A DNA stretch of 64,000 bases from Vandiemenella viatica (Eukaryota > Arthropoda > Insecta > Orthoptera > Morabidae). Below, one piece after another: positions 46,270-57,341 of the stretch (the stretch's first letter is position 1; each line of letters begins with the position of its first letter). A program made the translations under genes and the position numbers. Under the pieces are notes generated by a model. It saw only the letters and a list, made by a program, of their open reading frames with translations. It had not been told where the DNA came from and made no database searches. The stretch spans positions 70,677,832 to 70,741,831 of the forward strand of contig JARYHS010013631.1 of NCBI GenBank assembly GCA_031002005.1, written 5' to 3'.

Positions 46270-47329
46270 TTTGAGATCGGAAACAGTTAATGTCAATACT
46301 GTATTTGATTTATGGTTCCCGATCATTGTGAAGGGAACTTTCATTTTAAAAAATCAAGTGTGAAGCTTTCTTGCTTGCCAATTAATATTGGGAGTTTGCT
46401 TCAAGATCAATTTTAAATGTGGTGGTGTTTTAATGCTTTATTTGTTTATTAATATGTTGGCAATTGTTAGAAGAGGCTTTGCTTAGTTCCCTTTATTAAT
46501 ATTTCAATGTGTTAATGTTAAAGATAAATAAGCCTCGCCTGTACGCCATTATGAGTACCCAATAAATTAGCAGCCTAGGGTTTCTTTGAATTATAAAAAG
46601 AAGTAAAAGGTTTTCACCCTTACCTCCCTCCCGGCACATACCGCAACACACTCTCAAACAATATGTTGATTTACAACTGCAGTATTGTCTTCAGTCAATG
46701 ACCTACTTCAACCAGATGTTAATTTCAACAACGGCAATCTTCAGCCAATCGAAAATATTTTTATCTTCAAAAGTATGTTTGAATTGCAACAATGGTGTTA
46801 CTACAAAATGTATTTTTATTCTTGACCAAAATGTTGAATTGCAATGAAGGTATTTGCCATAGTCTAGTCAACTATGCGCGGCAACGATGTCACGCCTTAA
46901 GTGCGACCTTTGGTGCTTGGGACCACTGCGTTGATTGGGGCGTGCCTACATCAGCTGAGATTCCTATTAACGTCCATCAAGAGCCTGCGTGCCGACGGTC
47001 CATTTCCTCATTGGCTTGGGAGGCCGCCATACTTCCTACGTGACAGTCCCGAACAAAAATAGCCCATGGCGGCAGTGTAGTCAAAGGGTAGTGGAGATGG
47101 TATGATATATGAAATCCTGATCAGTTTTCGAATTTAAAATATTTCTATTGACTCATAAAATACACATTCATTTTACAATTTCTAGCATTCCTGACACAAA
47201 AAGGTAATACTGAACCCTTATTTTCGGATTCTACGTAGAGCGAAGTTTTTAAACAGTCGACGATATTCTCCTACCAGCCTATAATAATACACTTTTGTTA
47301 TTACTCATATTTCTTTTCTACAATCACCG
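46270..47329. other. AT-rich spacer
   Basis: Nothing recognised. Confidence 0.4.
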
Positions 47330-47331
47330 AC

Positions 47332-47560
47332 AGAGGTGAATAACCATCTGACTCCACATTATGGAGGAGGCAGGTTCGTATCGCCGTCCAGCCATGCAGA
47401 TTTTGGTTTTCCATGGTTTCCCGATAATACTACAGGTGAATGTCGGGATGGTTCCTTCAAAAACTACGACTGAATTCCTTCCCATTCCTTGCCCCGAGTA
47501 CTTCATTGCATCTAATCATCTCGAAGTCGACTAGGCGTAAAGTCACAAGTAAAGAAAAGT
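47332..47560 (+). mobile_element. SINE family A, plus orientation, diverged
   Basis: Head with B box GGTTCGTATCGCC, then GCAGATTTTGGTTTTCCATG, AATGTCGGGATGGTTCC, GAATTCCTTCCC and GGCGTAAAGTC with an A-rich end. Confidence 0.75.
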
Positions 47561-48223
47561 TCAATTATGAAATAACTTATATGAAAATTTCTCGACTGGT
47601 TTGATGCATTTGTCCATCTCTTCTTATTTTGCGTTAATATCTTCATCTCAACCCATTCAACCAACGTTTACAGTTATCTGCTTCATATGTTCTAATCTCA
47701 ATTTCTTCTATAAAGAAGAAATTGAGATTAAAAATGTGAGCCACCTCTACAAATTTCTTTCTTTACCTATCATTCCCGACACACGTTTGCTTCGTACATT
47801 ATCGGTCCATGTATTTGCCAAAGTTCTTCTATAACACTACATATGAAATGCTTCAATTTTCTCTCTTCTCTCTTTCTGGCAGTCCATGAAGTGACGTACA
47901 CCACACATAAAAGTATAGAAAGTTTTTTTACGAGTCTTAGGTCAATCAATCTTAGAAGATAAAAAAAAAACACTTTTTTTCCTTATTTAAGCCTCTAAGC
48001 TACTTGTTCTACAGAGGAAGGGGTGGGGGTGGGGGGTGAAGGGTGCGCGCGTAGGCCCCACCGTAGATAGAACGAGATTTATGAATAAGTGCGGAATGTT
48101 CGTCTTGTCACCTGTCTGAGAAATATACAACTTGTGTTCTGCTTGATACGTGTATTTTTGTTTGTGAAATGGGTAGTTTTTTGAGGAGATTGGGTCACCG
48201 ATCCAGCATCAGCCTAGGTAATT
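47561..48223. other. spacer
   Basis: Nothing recognised; a short inverted pair CAATTTCTTCTATAAAGAAGAAATTG near 47700 (arms of 11 bp) is simple AT-rich DNA. Confidence 0.35.
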
Positions 48224-48227
48224 GCAC

Positions 48228-48340
48228 GAAATCGGCTGAAAACCAGAGTTTGGTAAACCGGTAAGTTGGGTCCAGGACTCAAACCTGGTCCCTTCGTACC
48301 TGCAGATGGCGCCGTAAAGAGCGCAGCTACACTGGCGGGG
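48228..48340 (-). mobile_element. possible SINE head, minus orientation
   Basis: The minus strand has a tRNA-like pattern with B box GGTTTGAGTCC and a region before it rich in CAG/GCG. No tail or duplication seen. Confidence 0.35.
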
Positions 48341-48595
48341 GAAGTTAAAAGATTTCTACATTTCAGCGCTCTTGTATTGCTTTGATTTATAGCTAGCACA
48401 AATTCATCTCCCAGTAGTTCATGCCGTTGAGCAATTTCTCAATACTTTTACTATTTTCTGCTAACATGACAATTTCATCAGGGAATCTTAACGTAATGAT
48501 TGCTTTTCCCCTATGAATTTGGTAAGCTTTTATGTAAATGTGTATGTATGTATTTACACACACACACACACATACATATTGTATATATATATATA

Positions 48596-49046
48596 TACAG
48601 GGTGTTACAAAAAAGGTACGGCCAAACTTTCAGGAAACATTCCTCACACGCAAACAAAGAAAATATGTTATGTGGACATGTGTCCGGAAACGCTTACTTT
48701 CCATGTTAGAGCTCATTTTATTACTTCTCTTCAAATCACATTAAACATGGAATGGAAACACACAGCAACAGAACGTACCAGCGTGACTTCAAATACTTTG
48801 TTACAGGAAATGTTCAAAATGTCCTCCGTTAGCGAGGATACATGCATCCACCCTCTGTCGCATGGAATCCCTGATGCGCTGATGCAGCCCTGGAGAATGG
48901 CGTATTGTATCACAGCCGTCCACAATATGAGCTCTAACATGGAAAGTAAGCGTTTCCGGACACATGTCCACATAACATATTTTCTTTGTTTGTGTGTGAG
49001 GAATGTTTCCTGAAAGTTTGGCCTTACCTTTTTGTAACACCCTGTA
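48596..49046 (-). mobile_element. MITE with 120-bp near-identical terminal inverted repeats
   Basis: TACAGGGTGTTACAAAAA starts both ends. The arms (48596-48716 and 48927-49046) match over about 120 bp with only a few differences. It lies in a TA-rich target with TA at each side. The middle (on the minus strand) encodes RIRDSMRQRVDACILANGGH then FEHFL, the C-terminal tail of the same transposase type as the element at 9867. It is therefore an internal-deletion product of an autonomous transposon; near-identity of the arms suggests recent activity. Confidence 0.9.
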
Positions 49047-49855
49047 TATATATGTATATATAAGGAAGCAACGTTAAGTGTAACGTACCCTGACGATGGC
49101 CAACAGGCCACGTGTCAATAAATTTTTTAAAAAAATCGTATGTCACGCTCAATATTTCTTTCACTTCCAAGATAGTAACGTATTAATGACGAACATTAAT
49201 CAAATTAAATATTTAAGTATATAATTGTGGGAAATCTAGAAAATTGCATAGCAATAATATATTCACCTATCGACATGATTATAGCCAGTGAAACAAAAGT
49301 TTAACGGTTTGGAAACAACAAAAGGAGGGGGGAAGATTATAGATTAGATGAGATCAAATAATACTTGCAACGGTAAGTAGTATTTTTCTCCTACAGTCAC
49401 AAGTATTTTCACGACGTTGTTACATTTGTTTCTCCGCATATGGTAGTACAAATAAATGTTCTACTGAAGAATAATTTTCATTTGGAGTTTCAGAGTTTGA
49501 AACGTCCTCCTTCTCTCCCACATTCATCTTTCTGTTTTCAACATTGCTGATAAAAAAGAAAATACTTGTGGTCTAACGAACCGGTGACAGAGTTTAAAGT
49601 TGAGGTCTAAAGTTTGTAACGATCCCAGGCTGATACTGCCTCCTTAACCCTCTCGGCGAGCCGTAACTAATTTGGCGAATATCTCGGCAGCCACAGGAAA
49701 TTGTCCCAACAGGAGTTTGAGCGGGATTGGAAGTGGTTCAACTTCCGAGCACTGATTGCTGCTAAGAAGTTTACAGATATAAAAAGTTTGTAAGGAAATA
49801 TTTACGAAACCTTCTGAACCTAAGACGCGCATTAGCACAGTATTCAAGTCGGTGT
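49047..49855. other. AT-rich spacer
   Basis: Nothing recognised. Confidence 0.4.
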
Positions 49856-50995
49856 TTCCACCATCCATAAATTACGTCACACGAATTTCGTGATTTTTGG
49901 AGCCCCCCTTCGTTGTCACAGGAGGTCATATTTGTGTGATCCACCTCCCCTGATGTGACGTCACGTATATTTCAAATTTTAAATTTAGATATAATTAAAT
50001 TAAAACAGCACTTCCAAAATTATTTATAGATATATTTCTGTTTAGAATATTTTTTCATAAAATCAAATATTTTAGAAAATTGGTAAAACATAACAAAGCA
50101 AATGAATGTTATAAAATTTAATCATCTTGTGTCCATGGACTTTGAACAAATTTTTTTCTGTTATTTATGACTGGCATAGCAGTCACTTCGTTCTCGATTT
50201 TGATAATGTTAGGAACATTCGATGTGTCAACATCTTCATGCAACCATATAGCATAATGGTCATTTATTTAAAACACCTTCCCCGTCTCGTCTAAGGGAGC
50301 GTCTATAAACTATGTAGTTCCGTCTAGGGAGGGAGGGGTTGGCTGGAAGGCTACGCTGAGCTACGTAGGGGGAGGGGGGTGGGGTCCGAGCCAGGCTACG
50401 TAACTTCTCATTCATATTATTTGTCACAGTTAAAATAAGGTATAGAACACTTCAACAGCATGTGAATATTTATTTGCGTCATTTAATTATTCCCCTGAAG
50501 GTATTTTACGATAGTCTTAAAAGAGAAAACAGTACGAAATAACTTCTGGAATCAACAGGGAAAAAAAAAAAACACGTGAAAGGGGGGAGGGGGAAGTCAG
50601 AGGCAAAAGCTATGTCAGGCTACGTGGGGGAGGGGGGAAGGGGAGAATCACAATGGACCTACGTGGTTTATGGACGCTCGCTAACTGCTATTCTTTGAGG
50701 GCGAATCTTCGAGATGGGCAAAACCTTTTGTTGACTTTTATGTGATTGCCTGTGTTGTTTATTGCCTTTGTATGATGAATGGTATAAACCACAGATGCCA
50801 CACGATGGTTTAAATAAGTATGCACAGGTCATATTCTATCAGAGCCTCACCACGTGCCAAAAAGTGATACAAATGATACATGTGACGTCACGAAGCTTAT
50901 GACTCGTTTACCTTCCCCCCCCCCCCCCAAAATTGTCACGCGATGTCACACTTTGTTGACCCTCTACCACCCCTTAACGTGTGACGTAGGCTGAC
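49856..50995. mobile_element. MITE of the TTACGTCACACG type, carrying a nested MITE
   Basis: Left end CCATAAATTACGTCACACG; right end (complement) CCTACGTCACACGTTAAGG. Sub-terminal regions repeat TGACGTCACG and runs of C or G (CCCCCC), a layout common to a widespread insect MITE type. The element at 50294-50688 is inserted in it. End positions are approximate. Confidence 0.55.
50294..50688. mobile_element. second copy of the GGGACCGTGCATAAACCACG-type MITE, nested
   Basis: Ends AAGGGAGCGTCTATAAACTA and (complement) AGCGAGCGTCCATAAACCAC. The inside follows the 37528 copy in reverse orientation: CTACGTAGGGGGAGG, GAGCCAGGCTACGTA, CAACAGCATGTGAATATTTA, GAAAACAGTACGAAAT. Confidence 0.75.
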
Positions 50996-51192
50996 CTTTG
51001 AACTTGACAGCGTCATTAGTCGCAGTCATTTCCGGTGAATAATGTTAGAGAACAGGAAATAGTAATATTTTCAGTTGAAGGGGCAGGGGTCTTCTTCCAT
51101 TAACACTGCGAAGCAGGCTGGATGATATGTTACGTAGAGATGACGCTAGGAAGCGGAAAGGTGATGGTAGCATTCAGTTGTAATGCTCTCAC

Positions 51193-51441
51193 TTTTTTTT
51201 TTTTAACTGCTTAACGTCTCCTATAACAACTAGGTCTTTAGAGACGGGAAAGGATGGGGGGGGGGGCAAGGAATGGGAAGGAATTCGGCCATGGCCTTTG
51301 AAGGAAGCATCCCGGCATTCACCTGGAGTGATTTGGGGAAACCATGGAAAACCCAAATCTGGATGCCCGGACGGGGATTCGAACCGCCGTCCACCCGAAT
51401 GCGAGGCCAGAAACGCTAGCCATTACACCACCACGCTCGGT
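51193..51441 (-). mobile_element. SINE family A, full length, with short target duplication
   Basis: Poly(T), TTAACGTCTCCTATAACAAC, G run, core and complete head ending CCACCACGCTCGGT. CTCTCAC occurs just before the poly(T) and just after the head. Confidence 0.85.
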
Positions 51442-51679
51442 CTCTCACTTTTCCATTGCAGTAACGGCTGTTCTCACTTCGCCGTCGTGCATGGATGAAT
51501 CGAAACTGTAGATGTAAAATTTGGTTTCACTGCATCATTCAGAGAACTTCCGTGGTTAGTCACACCTTACAGATAAACCGTCACTGTCAACAGAAGAGAA
51601 CAGGGTATAGATGAAGAAGAGCAGTCCGTAACGAACAGGATCTTGGCAAGGGCTGAGGTCCTTGCACTATAGTCTCTGT

Positions 51680-52123
51680 CATGGGCGCATCCAGCGAGGG
51701 ACAGGGAGGAGGGCTGCTGCCCCCCCCCCCTCCTAGAAGAAAAATCAAGTTGCCTTCAGCACGCTTCGACGAGTGAAGAACTGGCTCAGGAGTACTATAG
51801 GAGAGGAAAGAGTGACTGGATGATGCCTGATGAGTGTGAATCGAAATTTCGTGAAACTACACCGTGAGATATTGACAAATAAAGTTACTGAAACATTTTC
51901 TGAGAATCCGAGACAATTAATGTTTACATAAACTATAATTGAGTTAGGTTGGATTAAGTGGTTGGATTTCTATATTAATCAATAATAAAAATAATTTCAT
52001 CAATAGGTTTGAATTTCATTTTGTTATAAATCGTCATGTTTCAGTCCCACACCCCCACTTCCTCGAAAAAAATACGATTTGAACCCCCCCCCCCCCCTAG
52101 TTTTGATCCTGGATACTCCCTTG
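51680..52123. mobile_element. hAT-type MITE with perfect 8-bp target duplication
   Basis: Ends CATGGGCGCATCCAG and (complement) CAAGGGAGTATCCAG. GTCTCTGT is duplicated at 51672-51679 and 52124-52131. Poly(C) near both ends, AT-rich centre, no ORF. Confidence 0.85.
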
Positions 52124-52131
52124 GTCTCTGT

Positions 52132-53154
52132 TGAGGGGGCTGTCCTTTGCATTTTTGATGTGGCATTCCAAACATGGAACGCCTTATCGTACTTCACATA
52201 AACAAATTAAAGTTTTCATCAGAAATGAAGGTCAAATTCTATGCCTTAATTACTGATCTTATGGAACACTTGTATATGCTGACATAAATTTCTGAAGATG
52301 GCAGCCACCAATGGGAAAAACTGCATGTTTTGGACTGCCTACGGTGATACATTATTCATGGGTATTACAGTTTGATATTTCTTTTTACTTTAAGATCAGT
52401 TGTTTAGGTCACACTTCTTAAGTTGGTTGTTTTTTATAAAAAAAATTCTACTAATGGCCTTGTTAGAGAACCAACTTAAAATTTATCTAGAGTGATTTTG
52501 TTAAACTGTGGAAAACCGAAATCTGGACGTCGAAGATGCATGAGAAACACTATAATCCTTCTGTCCACACTGATAACGTTGTCCAGTAAGCAAACCCATT
52601 CGTACCACGTAACATCTGGACCGGAGATTAACATTCATTCGTGACACAAACGTCCTTGAAAAGCAAAGTTGACGTCTATTGCATAAGTACTTCCACCTGT
52701 CCTTGGAGAGATGCAACTAGGATAGCTACTGAAATATTTAACACGGCAGCCTCATTTGGTTCAGGCATAGGCTATGTATCACCTGAATTGAATGCAAACA
52801 ATGGATGGTTCTTTCGTCTTATCCTAGTGAATACAGTACAAATAGAGAAACTGGCTGAAGGATCACCAATATCGACCTGAAATGACCATACCCAGATTGT
52901 ATAATAAATTCAATTTTAAAGAATTATTTTCTAAAAGGGTTTAAAAAAAAAACCAAGTAAACAGTTATTTTTAAATGGAGCTCATTTGTTGATTTTGTGA
53001 TATTGTCCTTCATAAAGCATGTAGAAATGAAACAAAAAAGCAGCTAAAAATTATAGTGTAACTTAGAATAAAATTAAAATTTCTATAACTATTTTTATGA
53101 CATATTTATTATACGAATCATAAAATTCGCTAATTACCTTCTAAAGAATCAAGG
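52132..53154. other. AT-rich spacer
   Basis: No gene recognised. The plus frame 52641-52880 has no signature. Confidence 0.4.
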
Positions 53155-55880
53155 CTGGTATGGTCTCAAGGATCTCAGCCTATGCCGGATGGGCTGAGAT
53201 AACAAAACCTTGAGAAATGCCTCTGCGATCTATCTTAGCAGCTCTGCCAGCAAACCCTACTCCCACGTCCACGAAGGTGAAAGCCGCGTGACCCCTGGGC
53301 AATGCACTTTTTGAGTGTAGAGCTCTAACGGGAGAGGATGGAAGGCGAGCCCCCAGCGCCTTAAAACTGGGACATTCTGGCTAAGGGAAGGAACACCCTG
53401 AAATAAAACCCTGGCCCTCCAGGATGGGGGTTGTGCGAAGGGCTGGTAACCCTTCCACATAAAAAGATATATTACTCATAAACCTCAAAGTAAGGAAAGC
53501 CGGATGGATCTTATGAGGACAACAAAGGCAAGGTCAAAGGACAAACGATTTGGAATCAAAGACAATTTGAAAATAGGAACGTGGAATGTGAGAGGAATAA
53601 ATAATAAAGAATATGATCTGGACAGGGAGTTAACTAGAAAGGGGATCAATATTGCTGTAATTACAGAAACAAAAAAGAAATTGAAGGGAACAGAAGAAAT
53701 AGATAAATATACAATGATCTACAGTGGAGTGGCACGAGAGAAAAGAGCTGCAGTAGGAGTGGCAATATTAGTGGATAGGAAATGGAAAAATAAAATTGTC
53801 AGTTACACTATGATAAGTGAAAGGATTCTGACTCTAAGATTGAAAGTAGAGAGAGGCAACCTAACCTTGATCGCCATATATGCCCCAGAAGAAAACAAAC
53901 GAGAAGAATCTGAACAATTTTATGAACAGCTTCAAGTGGTGATAGACAGAATTAATAAAAGTGATTTCCTAATACTGGCTGGCGATTTTAATGCTCGCGT
54001 AGGAAATAGTCCAATTCCAGAGGTAATGGGGAATAGAGGTGAATACACATTAAATGAAAATGGGAAACTACTGAGAGAATTTGCGTCCTTCAACCAGTTA
54101 AAGATTACAAATACATTCTTTACAAAAAAAGATATCCATAAATTTACATGGACGGCAAGAGGACAAAGGTCTATCATTGACTATGTAATGGTTAATAAAA
54201 AATTAGGTCCAGATGTAGTAGACACCAGTGAACATAGAGGTAGTGATATGTATACAGATCACTATCTCGTTATATCAAAAATAAGAATACTTGCTAAATG
54301 GAGGAAAATAATGAATAAAAACTTACAACAAGATCAAGAAGTTTTTAAGACCTACCTTTTAAAAGATGAAGGAATAAAACATCTATATCAAAGCCGATTA
54401 CAACAGCGCTTACTGGAAAACCCAACAAATAATGACATCAATAAAGAATGGGAAACTATAGCTTCATCAGTACTGAAAGCAGCATACGAAGCCATTGGCA
54501 AGAAAAAGAAATTTAGAAGAAAAACTGGACTTAAAATGTGGAACGAAGAAATTGCAGAAGCCGTCAAACAGAAGCACAAGGCTTATCTAAAAATGATACA
54601 GGATCGAACCCTAGAAAATGAAAATGAATATAAAAGAAGAAGAAATATTGTTAAGACAATAACAAAGAAGTTGAAACAAGAGGGATGGGATAGATTAATC
54701 AGTTCAATAGAAGATGATGTCCATGGTAGACAAGAGATGGCTTATAAACTTATGAAACATCTCAACAAGGATGAAAAGGAAAGTGCTAATATAAATGTAA
54801 TTGAAGAAGAGGCATGGGTAAAACACTACAGAACATTATGGTACAATAGTAATTATAAAGAAGAAGAAGAGAAAAACGGAATGGACCATGTGGATACTAA
54901 AGAAATAGATCCTATAGACATAGAGGAGGTTGATGCAGCACTAAAATCATTTAAAAATAGAAAAGCTCCTGGACTAGATACAATTAATTTAGAATTGATT
55001 AAGTATGGGGGAACGATTCTGAAATTTAGATATTTACACTTAATTAATATGTGTTGGAAAAAGAGAACCATCCCAGAAGAATGGAGGAAGGCCAAAGTTA
55101 TTTCACTTTTTAAGAAGGGAGATAGGAATTCATGTGATAACTATCGAGGAATTAGTTTATTAAATACGGGATACAAAATATATGCAAAAATAATAAATAA
55201 CAGGCTAAAAGTAATAGCAGATGCTCTCCTATCAGAAGAACAATGTGGGTTTAGGAAAGGAAGGTCCTGCATACATAATATATTCTGCCTTAGACAACTA
55301 CTGGAAAAGAGAAGAGAATTTAATTTAAAGACTTTCATTGCTTTTATAAACTATGAAAAAGCGTTCGATAAAGTAAATAGACAAAAACTATGGGAAATAA
55401 TGCAAAGAAATGGATATCCACAGCATTTAATACAAGTTATTCAAGGTATGTATAGAAGGACACAAATCGTTTTAGACCTGGGAAATAAACTTAGAGAAGA
55501 AATAGCAATTAACCAAGGAGTGCGGCAAGGTTGTAGCCTGTCTCCAACACTTTTTAATATATATATAGATGACTTAGTAAGGAAATGGAAAGAAAATGTC
55601 CATCCTGGTATAAAAATAAGCAACAACACTTACATAAATACTATGTTGTTTGCAGACGACCAATTTATCCTCCAGCAAAATGAAGATGGACTTCAAAAAG
55701 CAATTCATATACTAAACATTATCAGCAAAGATTACAATCTGCAGTTGTCTCGTGCAAAAACGAAAGTTATGGCATGGCAGGGGAAATACCCTATCAGAAT
55801 TAAAATAGTGGTAGACAATCAGCCAATAGAACAAGTCTCCAGCTTTACTTATCTCGGATGTGAATTATCTTTCAATGAAG
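53155..55880 (+). mobile_element. RTE-type LINE, 3'-truncated
   Basis: The 5' untranslated part (53155-53503), with GGATGGGGGTTGTGCGAAGG and AGCCGGATGGATC just before the ATG, resembles 5' leaders of insect RTE elements. The ORF follows at 53504. Homology ends near 55880, where the GC-rich ORF1 array begins, so the C-terminus and 3' UTR are missing. Confidence 0.8.
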
Positions 55881-55960
55881 GCACCAGTCACTGTCGAGCC
55901 GTGATTCTGCCTGGATGGAAGGTGAGCGAGCTCAAGGTCTGCAGCGGCGAGCGATGCTGA
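53504..55960 (+). pseudogene. RTE endonuclease/reverse transcriptase, catalytic Asp substituted
   Basis: An 818-codon open frame. Residues about 20-255 are an apurinic-type endonuclease: GTWNVRG (Asn28), ITETKKK (Glu55), LAGDFNARVG (Asp161, Asn163), SIIDYVMV, YTDHYLV (Asp252, His253), all key residues present. Residues about 470-800 are RT: APGLDTINLELIKYGG, QCGFRKGRSC, motif A, NQGVRQGCSLSPTLFNIYIDD and the FADD box (Asp718-719). Motif A reads AFINYEKAFDKV: the first catalytic Asp is Asn616 (codon AAC at 55349), predicted to abolish polymerisation. The last about 26 residues come from the junction with the next element, and the normal C-terminal domain is lost. AT-rich codons contrast with the GC-rich frames that follow. 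Confidence 0.85.
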
Positions 55961-57341
55961 TTCGACGGCTGTCGACGAATCAGCAGAGAGCGATGAGCTC
56001 TACTTGGAGGGTCTTCGCGATCGTGACAAGTTCGCTTTTCGCGTCGACCTGAAGAACCTAGCAGCACGCCCGCAACCAAGTCTCTTCAGTGATCTACAGC
56101 GGAAGTACAGATTCACTTCCTGGTCGCTCTGGGTCGTTCACGCCGGCCTGAAGTACGGCTGGTCATTACCAGCTGATACTAGCGATTTCTATGGAACACT
56201 GATGATCATTGGGGACAGCGACGAGGAAGTCAGAGTCATCCATGACGATGCTGAGGCCAAAGGACTAAAGCGTCCTGCGGCCCTAGCATCCATGCCGCTG
56301 GTCTTTGAAAAGGACTTCTGCGCAACAAAGTTCTTCCGCAAGTTAAACGGCAAACTGAAGCGGCAGCGCAGAAGGCAGCAAACCACAGCGACTGAGGACT
56401 GGCAGATTGCTGGAAACAAGATTCCCGCCGCCTCAGAGGGGCTGCCGGACCCAGAGAAGGAGGCACCTGGCCTCCAAGCTGCCGAGCCTTCCACGCCAAC
56501 CAGCCCTGCCAGGGACGACGCGGAGGCACTTCGCGAAACCCCAACGTCGCCCACGCCATCCCAGAAGGAAGGGGAGGTACCACCAGCCACTGAGGAGGGA
56601 CCAGTCCAGCCACTGGTGGTGCCATATGAAGGGAACTGTGGCAGCCTGTATGTTCAGCTTCTGCTGGCTACAGAGTTGCCGCTGTTCTGTTGGCCGGCCG
56701 AAGGAGGCATCTCCATTTTAGCCTCCTGCCCCTCGGACCTGACGAGAGCCGCCGCCATGTTGAGCGACATGGGCGTCAGCTGCACCGTGGAGCAGCCCAG
56801 CCCGCCGAGCCAACCTGTCCCTCCGCCTGCAGCTGTTGAGGCACAGCCGAGGGCGAGGGGTAAGAGGGCCAACAAGAAGAAGCCCTCTCCTCCCGAGCTT
56901 CGTCAATGCTTCAACTGCCAGCTCCATGGACACGAGGCGAGGGACTGCCAAAACCAGCGCAGATGCACCAGATGTGGGGCTGACCATCGTGCTGCCGAAT
57001 GTACCGTAGCCAGGGAAGAGGCAGTCTGCTGTAACTGCGGACTTAGCCATGCAGCCTGCTTCTCTGGCTGTGAAAAGAAGAAACAGCTAAGGGCGAATCA
57101 TCGCGCCAAAGCTGCCACGGCGCCCAGGAGTGCCCAGCAGGAGACACGCTCCAGCAAGCCACCCCACACCGCCAGACCGGCGACTACGCGCGGGCTCCAT
57201 ACTCGGGCCGCACCGCGTCGCCAAGACCAGCCCACGACGGCTCCTGGGTCCACAGGGGCCAGCCAGCAGACGCCAGTCAGGACAGGACGAGATCACGAGG
57301 ACTCGTCCAGACGGGAGAGACGACGAGACCGCCATGACTGA
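55926..57341 (+). CDS. gag-like ORF1, copy A (start codon missing)
   Basis: Frame open from 55926; similarity to copy B starts near 55941, two to three codons after copy B's ATG, and no ATG is available, so the 5' end was lost at the RTE junction. Order: an N-terminal domain I cannot name (SDELYLEG, FTSWSLWV.HAGLKYGWSLP, KFFRKLNGKLKR); a Pro/Ser/Thr-rich linker; a small domain (VVPYEGNCGSLYVQLLLATE, ASCPSDL); then three zinc knuckles, CX2CX4HX4C (CFNCQLHGHEARDC), CX2CX3HX4C (CTRCGADHRAAEC) and CX2CX3HX6C. This knuckle pattern is that of Jockey-clade ORF1 nucleic-acid-binding proteins. The tail is basic (RRERRRDRHD). The stop TGA overlaps the ATG of copy B by 8 nt (ATGACTGA, 57334-57341). Confidence 0.75.
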   Translation, partial: ASSRSAAASDADSTAVDESAESDELYLEGLRDRDKFAFRVDLKNLAARPQPSLFSDLQRKYRFTSWSLWVVHAGLKYGWSLPADTSDFYGTLMIIGDSDEEVRVIHDDAEAKGLKRPAALASMPLVFEKDFCATKFFRKLNGKLKRQRRRQQTTATEDWQIAGNKIPAASEGLPDPEKEAPGLQAAEPSTPTSPARDDAEALRETPTSPTPSQKEGEVPPATEEGPVQPLVVPYEGNCGSLYVQLLLATELPLFCWPAEGGISILASCPSDLTRAAAMLSDMGVSCTVEQPSPPSQPVPPPAAVEAQPRARGKRANKKKPSPPELRQCFNCQLHGHEARDCQNQRRCTRCGADHRAAECTVAREEAVCCNCGLSHAACFSGCEKKKQLRANHRAKAATAPRSAQQETRSSKPPHTARPATTRGLHTRAAPRRQDQPTTAPGSTGASQQTPVRTGRDHEDSSRRERRRDRHD

